Below, in pieces: positions 58,239 to 64,000 of a DNA stretch of 64,000 nt. The position numbers and the translations under genes were made by a program. Numbering within the stretch: the first letter of the stretch is position 1; the number at the start of each line of letters is the position of its first letter. Source of the DNA: Lindgomyces ingoldianus (Eukaryota; Ascomycota; Dothideomycetes; Pleosporales; Lindgomycetaceae); the NCBI RefSeq assembly GCF_010093535.1, contig NW_022985175.1, forward strand, positions 620,001 to 684,000. The letters are read 5' to 3'. The notes beneath the pieces were generated by a model, which was given only the letters and a program-made list of their open reading frames with translations, was not told the origin of the DNA and made no database searches.

Positions 58239-59243
58239 TCAATCGGAGTGTAAGGTAAGATCAATGATCCAGACATCCTCACCCATGATCTCACGCTGCC
58301 TTAGCCTGGCTTGAATTCGAATAGACCTAGCATTGTCTGTAGCTCGAATGTGGTGCACCGCGCAGCTTTTGAAGGAATATCGCAGAGGTGTCTTGACATT
58401 GAGGTTCTCGCACAATTGTTGAAGTGATTGCTTTTCTCCACTGACCTTAATAAACCCTGTTGAACTTAAAACTGCAAAACACACGATGACCTTTAAGCCT
58501 AATTCATTTCTGAAAAGCGCGGCTCCAACTTGCTTGTTGTCCATAGCGTGGCTTCTATAACGATTCATTGTCATCGTTTCTAGGTTCCATTGGTGTCTCG
58601 GGTAGGCCTGGATCATCTTAAAGGAGACTGGCCGGTTGCGGATCCATACCGATGAGGTAAGGCGTAATGCTGAGAGACTTGCATACGTCTGGAAATTGTT
58701 GCGCGGTATGAGAATTGTGCTAGACTTTGCAGCACCAAGTCGTCGAACATCTACTGAATGCATACCGGCTTGAGGATTGTCACATTGAATAGTGCATTTC
58801 TCGACTGAACATCCAACAACGGTTTCTCCCCATGTATTCTCCCATCCATGCTTCCTTAGATGCAGAGCTAGCACACTGGTATAGTCGTCCTCCGTACGGC
58901 AAGCTAGTATGCCTAGAAATGTCGCATCTGCGTCTAGCCGACGTGGTTTTAGTATGGGTAAGGTTATTCTCAGTCCACGGTGTGTCATTTCCCAGGAGTG
59001 GCTTATCTTTATCCCGCGAACACGAACGATTTTGCCGCAAGGATGGAAATGCCGTAGCGATGGGGCTAGGAGACCACCATCTATTCCTCGAAACCATAAG
59101 AACAAGGACGCATCCGCGGACAATTTAAGCAATTCATCCTGCAAACGCATGAAAGCTTTCTCGCCTTCGCCGTAAATGAGTGGTATGTTAACGTCTAACA
59201 GTCCTAATAGGCAGTAGGCTTGACCTTCAATCAGTGTGTCCAA
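58239..59243 (-). pseudogene. HET-domain protein, 5'-truncated by a transposon
   Basis: The frame (334 codons, no ATG at its start) begins with EGQAYCLLGLLDVNIPLIYG and EGEKAFMRLQDELLK, the conserved end of the HET (heterokaryon incompatibility) domain in fungal NLR-like and HET-E/HET-D type proteins, followed by about 280 residues of variable C-terminal region without stops. The first part of the HET domain is absent; sequence upstream of about 59236 is RIP-mutated repeat DNA. The remaining frame is open and not RIP-mutated, so truncation seems recent or the piece is still under some constraint. HET proteins trigger cell death on fusion of incompatible hyphae; this copy cannot encode a complete one. 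Confidence 0.75.
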
Positions 59244-60555
59244 CCGTTAGTTACAGAGCCTTTTGGAGGCTGTATAGTACAGTTACGGAAGAGGAGGCTG
59301 TTACTAACTAACTGTACAGAGGATATAACGTCAGTGTACAGTTAGGATACAGTAACTAAAGTATATTAAAGTATTATAAAGTAATTACGCTAAAGCTAAA
59401 GACTATACCTAATTAAGAAGTTATAATACCCCTTATAAGATCTATTATTGTTAATCTTACTATTTTAATGTACTTTATAAGCTTAGTTAGCTTACTAGTA
59501 ATAGCATTATTATATAACTAATTCTTTTGCAGTTAAAGAGCCTCTATTATTAACACTAATAGTTAATTCTTTTTTATTATAATAGTCTTTTTAGCCTATA
59601 AAAAGCACTACTTGCACTTACATAAAGTTGCTAAGATTAATAAAAAATTAAGGGCAATCTTATAAAAAATAAAGTAGTAAAGTTAACTTTACTACTACTA
59701 CTACTTAAGTAGCTAAGTAAGTAGCTAATCTCTAGTGTACTTATCTTTTACTAAAAAATTAAAGTAGGAGTTTAACTTATTAACTTTCTACCTTCTCTTT
59801 AAGCTACAACCTTTGTTGTTATAAAGGATAGTAAAGTTAACTAAAAGGGCTTTTTTAAGGTGCTTATTATATAGGTTGCTGTAAGCTACTAAAAGCTTTC
59901 TTTATAATATCTCTAGCAACACTGCCTTCTTTTTTTCCTCTTTTTTCTTAAAGGTCTCTAAGTAGCGTGTTTAGATTTTCTAAATAAACAACTTTATATG
60001 CTTATACTAAAATAAGTAGTGTTTCTAGTAGTCTTTAAACTAAAGAAGGCAGAAAGACAGGTTAAAAATAGTTGCTATGCAGTAGTAGAAGATCTCTAGC
60101 TCTAAAACAAAAGTTTTCTAGTACATAGTAAGCTTCTTAATGCTAAAGGCAACACTATTTTTAAGGTAGTTGCTATAGTACTTATAAAATAGGCGCTCTC
60201 TCTATGCTCTAAGCTTATTATTAATTACCTGCAAGTATATAATTATTTACTATAAGCTGCTGTAGCCTAATTTGCTAGTGCTACCTTTAAGGTATTTAGT
60301 TATTTTATAAAAGATTTTTAAAAAGTCTTTTATACGCTCTACTTTTACCTATTTATTATTAGTAAGGCTATTAAGTAGAGGATTATAACTATTATTTTTA
60401 ATATTATTATTAACTTTATTAGTAAGGCCTACATTATAGTGCTTAGATTAGATAAAGCGCTAGATAAGCTTTTTAAGTTTAAAACAACATAGAATTATAA
60501 AATAAATAAAATGCTACTATACACTACTATCTTATAGTAGATTTAGTGTACTAAA
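59237..60555. mobile_element. Unassigned RIP-mutated repeat truncating the HET gene
   Basis: Begins with TGTCCAACCGTTAGTTACAG at 59237, a plausible LTR start, with a GC-rich first 130 bp and then RIP-type AT-rich DNA up to the family-A LTR at 60556. No second LTR, target duplication or coding block was recognised, so the class is open. Confidence 0.5.
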
Positions 60556-60845
60556 TGTAACGGCGCAGGCAAGACAATAGGTCCGAATGCGGTATGAATC
60601 CACTCAGAGGCATATGGGAGTGCGTGGGGACTTAGAGACCTGGGAATACCAATAACACCTATAGGCCTTGTACGTAGGATATTAGAAAACTACTAAGCTA
60701 GCTACAGGGGCAAGGTGCGACTAAATACATGCAGGAATAGGGGTAACTGCAGGGGACTAGGTCAAGTCATGGTCAGGGCTGATACAGGGACCCTTTAGAT
60801 AGGATCTAAGCAACCTAAGATAGAATAATTTGTAGAATTATTACA
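60556..60845 (-). repeat. 3' LTR of A'
   Basis: 290 bp, TGTAACGGCGCAGG...AATTATTACA; the same length class as the LTRs of element A rather than the 310-bp class. Confidence 0.85.
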
Positions 60846-61784
60846 CTACTCCCCCCTTTATAGGCTAATAGTCCTTATCTATAGTGTGTAGAAAATATTT
60901 AGAACTAATTTAAAACTAATTTAGATAGAATATAATAAGTATAACTATCTTAACTAAAATTTCTTATTACTAAGAAATAAACTAAAAACCTAATACTAAT
61001 ATAATGCCTTTATTATAATGTTTTTGTTTAGTAGTAACTAGCAGTGTAGTTATTATTAATATAGTAAATTTATTATTTATAGTAATAAGTGTTTACTTGC
61101 CTTACTTATATAGTCTAGTTAATGTTATTAGTTTTTTCTTTAGCTATTATCTAAATCTCTACTTTATAAGTATTATTGTGCACCTAACATTTTATAGCTT
61201 AGTCTGCTAACTAATTATAGCATTAAAGAAAATTACTATACTGCTCTACCCCTCTTCTAGAGCCTTTTTAGAGGCGTTTTAAGTTATCTGCTTTTAGGCT
61301 GCCTACGCCTTTACTTGTAGCCTTTAGGTTAAGTTTTCTTATTAGTTTTTTAAATTAAAGAAATGTAAATATTACACTTTACATAATAAAAAATATAACT
61401 TTATATAAATATAGTTTAATACTACTAGAGTATAGTTTACTAACGCGCACATAGGTCCCCTTTTATTATAAGAAGGAATTCTTAGTCCTTTAAAGCTATT
61501 TTAAGCTATAGGCAGCAGCCTAAAACATAGAAAGTAAAAAGAATAAAAAAAGGGCCTTTAAAGCTATTTTAAAGTTTGCTTAAAACTTAGTGTAAGTAGC
61601 GCAGGTTATAAAGAGTTAGGAAGCTAGGCTTCCTATAGCTAGTGTTTAGGTAGCCTTATTTTACTAGAATACTAAGCTGCTTTAACAGGTTTTAGCTTTA
61701 AAGGCTTTAGTGTCTAACCTTTAGGCAGACATTGCAGCGCTTTTAAGTAGCTAAGAATAAGGTAAAGGGGGTTTAAAAAGAGTC

Positions 61785-61856
61785 TAAAGGGAAGAGAGGA
61801 GAGGAGAGAGAAGAGGAAGAAGAGTAGAGAAAAAGAAAAAGAAAAGTCTAGAAGTG
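61785..61856 (+). repeat. Purine-rich low-complexity tract in A'
   Basis: About 70 bp of GA-rich sequence (GAGAGGAGAGG, GAAGAGGAAG, AAAAAGAAAAAG). On the element's coding strand it is a pyrimidine tract. It lies at the place where A and A' differ. Confidence 0.7.
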
Positions 61857-64000
61857 TCTAACAGCTTGCTGTTAGACTTTCTAAGCAACATGTCTATAAA
61901 GTTATAATAATATTATGTAAAAATATAATTTAACTTCTTACTTTTATACTTTATTATCTGCTAAGTAATCTATACCTTTTACACTAGCTTTAAAAGCCTT
62001 AATCTACTTTTATAAGGCCTTTAAAGGTCCTAGCTAATTTAGATGCTTATTATAAAAAGCTTTTAGTTTATAAAGAGAACTTATAAAATTTAAAGCTTTA
62101 TACTAGACTAGATTAAAGTTATGTTTTACTTATTTTACCTAGTACTTAAGCGTTTTCTAGTAGAGCTTGCTAGTAAGTATTTCCTTTACTTTCTACTTTT
62201 TTACCTTATTAATAGTAATTCTAGGGGGTTTTAGAGGTTCTTATTTTAAAAGCAGATCCTAAGAGTCTTTATAAAGCATGTTTAGTGTAAAGACATTATG
62301 TATCTTTAACTTTAAAAGTAGCTTTAGGTAGTATAAGTTTTTAACTTATTTAAGTACCTTAAAGAGGCCTTTTTATTATTTAAATAGTTTTTAGCTAGGT
62401 CTTTAAACAGCAAAGTTTTTAGTGTTTAGGTAGACTATGTTACTAACCTTCTAGTTAACTAGCTAGCAGTGGCAGTTAACTATAGTTTACATCTAATTCT
62501 AGGCCTTTTCTATATAGGTCTTAGCTAACTTCTAGGCTGCATGCATGTAGGTTGCTAATGCTAGGGCATCCTTATAATTTAGCTTGTCTGTAGCTATAAT
62601 AGGTTCTGTAGAATGTTTCTAGTCCTAGCTTTAACATAGTTTAGAGCTATATAAGACTTAATATAAAGATATTTTAATTATTATATAAGGTAAGGTTATC
62701 TAAGCCTAATTAATTAAGAGTAGTAAGAAACTCTAGTTATTTTAGTAAAAAAATATAAAAAGCTTTAGTCTTTAATTAATATACTTATTTATAATCTTTA
62801 TTTAGCTATTTATTTTTTTATAATAAGTAGTAAAAAGCTTAACTTTTACACTTAAAATTTAATAGAATTTAGACTAAAAACTAGATATAAACTAAAGTTC
62901 TTAATTAGAAATAATAGTTTTAGGTGTGTAGCTAAAACAGTACACTTATTAAATAAATAAAGTAGCTATTTCTTAGGTGTTAATTATTTTATAGTAAGAA
63001 ATAGAAATAGCTTATTTTAATAAGTAATTAATTATAACTATAATCTAATTATATCTAGACTTGTCTTTAGAAAACTCCTTAAAGTTAATGCATAAGTGCT
63101 ACATTAGTTAAGCAAGAATTAGTAGGGGGTAGATAAAGCCTAGAGTTTAAGTCTATTTTAGATAAGCCTTATAATAAGGGAGGTAATTCTATACATATTA
63201 TTTATAAGTAGCCTTTATACCCTTTTAGTAGTACTTTTAGGCTAGTAACTAATAGGTCTTAGTAGCACTTAGGTGTGCTAAGGATACTTAGTTGTAGACT
63301 TCTTAGATAAGTTAAGTACATAGTAATAAGTCTGCTAGCACACATAAGTAGTTAGCATAGAGAAGTAGTCTATTTTCTATTTAATAATAGTAGGGTAGGA
63401 GTTCTTGCTTTTATATAAAAAAGGCTTAATTCTTTTAAAGTAATACATTAATTAATTTTAAAAAATTTAAAGACATAACTTAGTCTAGTTCTTTTATAAC
63501 ATTTAGTGTAGCTACTTAAGTTATTATTTAAGTAATATAGTACTAGGCTAGTTTAGAGTTAATTTAGGGGTGCAGTTAGTGCAGTTTTAGTAGGACTCTT
63601 AACTTATTATTAGTTTAAGCTGCTTTTAAATTTTCTATGTCTTATTTATAATAACTAAGAATGTCTGCTCTAGTGTTATTTTTACTAGGGGTGTACTTAA
63701 TTTAGAAGCAATACTAAGCTAACTTTTTAGCCTAATAGACCTAATAAGCATTTAGCACTTTTATTATTATAAAGTACTTTAATAACTAATAATTAGTATA
63801 TACTAAAGTGCTTGTTGCTATAGATGTAAGCTTAGCCCTTTATTATTTAAATGCTATAATAATTGTAAATAGCTTCTTATTATGTATCTTCTAGTTTAGC
63901 TCTAAACTAGATAGGACCTTACTATAGAACAATACTAGGCACTAATTTCTATCTACTTGTTCTTAAAAAAGGACTTCTGCTACTACTTTATTAAAAGTGT

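Larger units (their letters stand above)
60556..64000 (-). mobile_element. Family-A retrotransposon A', 3' part, runs off the window
   Basis: 3' LTR at 60556-60845 (290 bp) followed by the complement of the polypurine tract (CTACTCCCCCCTTTATA). The interior matches, in reverse complement, 25475 back to about 23000 of element A, and contains about 1.4 kb (roughly 61770-63150) absent from A, expected to include the integrase. The 5' LTR, gag and most of the polymerase lie beyond 64000. Heavily RIP-mutated. Confidence 0.8.

Noticed and set aside
58832..59175. Open frames antisense to the HET remnant
   Set aside because: They mirror the HET frame on the other strand and show no independent features.

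Overview
The window looks like nuclear DNA of a filamentous ascomycete (Pezizomycotina). The genes have short introns of about 49-95 nt with CTAAC/CTGAC-type branch points. The gene set (a PRC2 Su(z)12 subunit, an RNase P/MRP Pop8-like subunit, a DUF3716-type cysteine protein, a HET-type incompatibility relic) is fungal. The AT-rich tracts carry the mark of repeat-induced point mutation (RIP): CpA/TpG have been converted to TpA throughout old transposons. The order or genus cannot be fixed from this sequence alone; a Su(z)12 gene argues against Aspergillus/Penicillium, which lack PRC2.

Layout: 1-4644 is gene-poor and holds old repeat relics, including an hAT-type element with an 8-bp target duplication and a 123-bp solo mini-LTR. 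4645-13472 is the gene island: SUZ12 (-), a divergently transcribed F-box/leucine-rich protein (+), a five-exon WW-domain low-complexity protein (+) and, convergent to it, a Pop8-like RNase P/MRP subunit (-). 13473-17330 is non-repetitive sequence with no supportable gene. About 17340-54930 is one block of nested, RIP-mutated transposons. 54930-59236 returns to normal composition, with a DUF3716-like gene (+) and the 3' part of a HET-domain gene (-) whose 5' part is missing. 59237-64000 is again RIP-mutated transposon DNA running off the window.

The transposon block can be parsed by target-site duplications (TSDs). LTR family A (Gypsy-type, LTR about 290-318 bp, TGTAAC...GTTACA) gives an 8.1-kb element at 17644-25765, a gag-only deletion derivative at 52112-54709 (TSD gactt), a 3'-terminal piece of a second copy of that derivative (25766-25881 plus 49112-49422), solo LTRs, and a 3' portion entering at 60556. 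Family B (Gypsy-type, LTR 595 bp) gives B1 (25882-49108, TSD tagtg) and B2 (30858-45743, TSD ggaac). B2 lies in a relic of LTR family E, which itself lies in B1, and B2 is split by a probable Copia element C (33992-41199, TSD atttt). Element A hosts a non-coding LTR element D (20221-21769, TSD ctttt), a 223-bp solo LTR (TSD taaag) and a 517-bp palindromic insertion built only from family-A LTR ends and leader (TSD ggtta). Two TA-flanked pogo/Fot1-like elements with ACGTAC termini are present; one is a snap-back palindrome split by an intact solo LTR.

The most unusual items are the TSD-flanked palindromic LTR-end insertion, the hairpin arrays inside element D, the intact (CA)27 tract inside CpA-depleted DNA, the snap-back pogo element, the mobile gag-only family, and a GC-AG intron splitting a C-terminal PHD-like finger of SUZ12.
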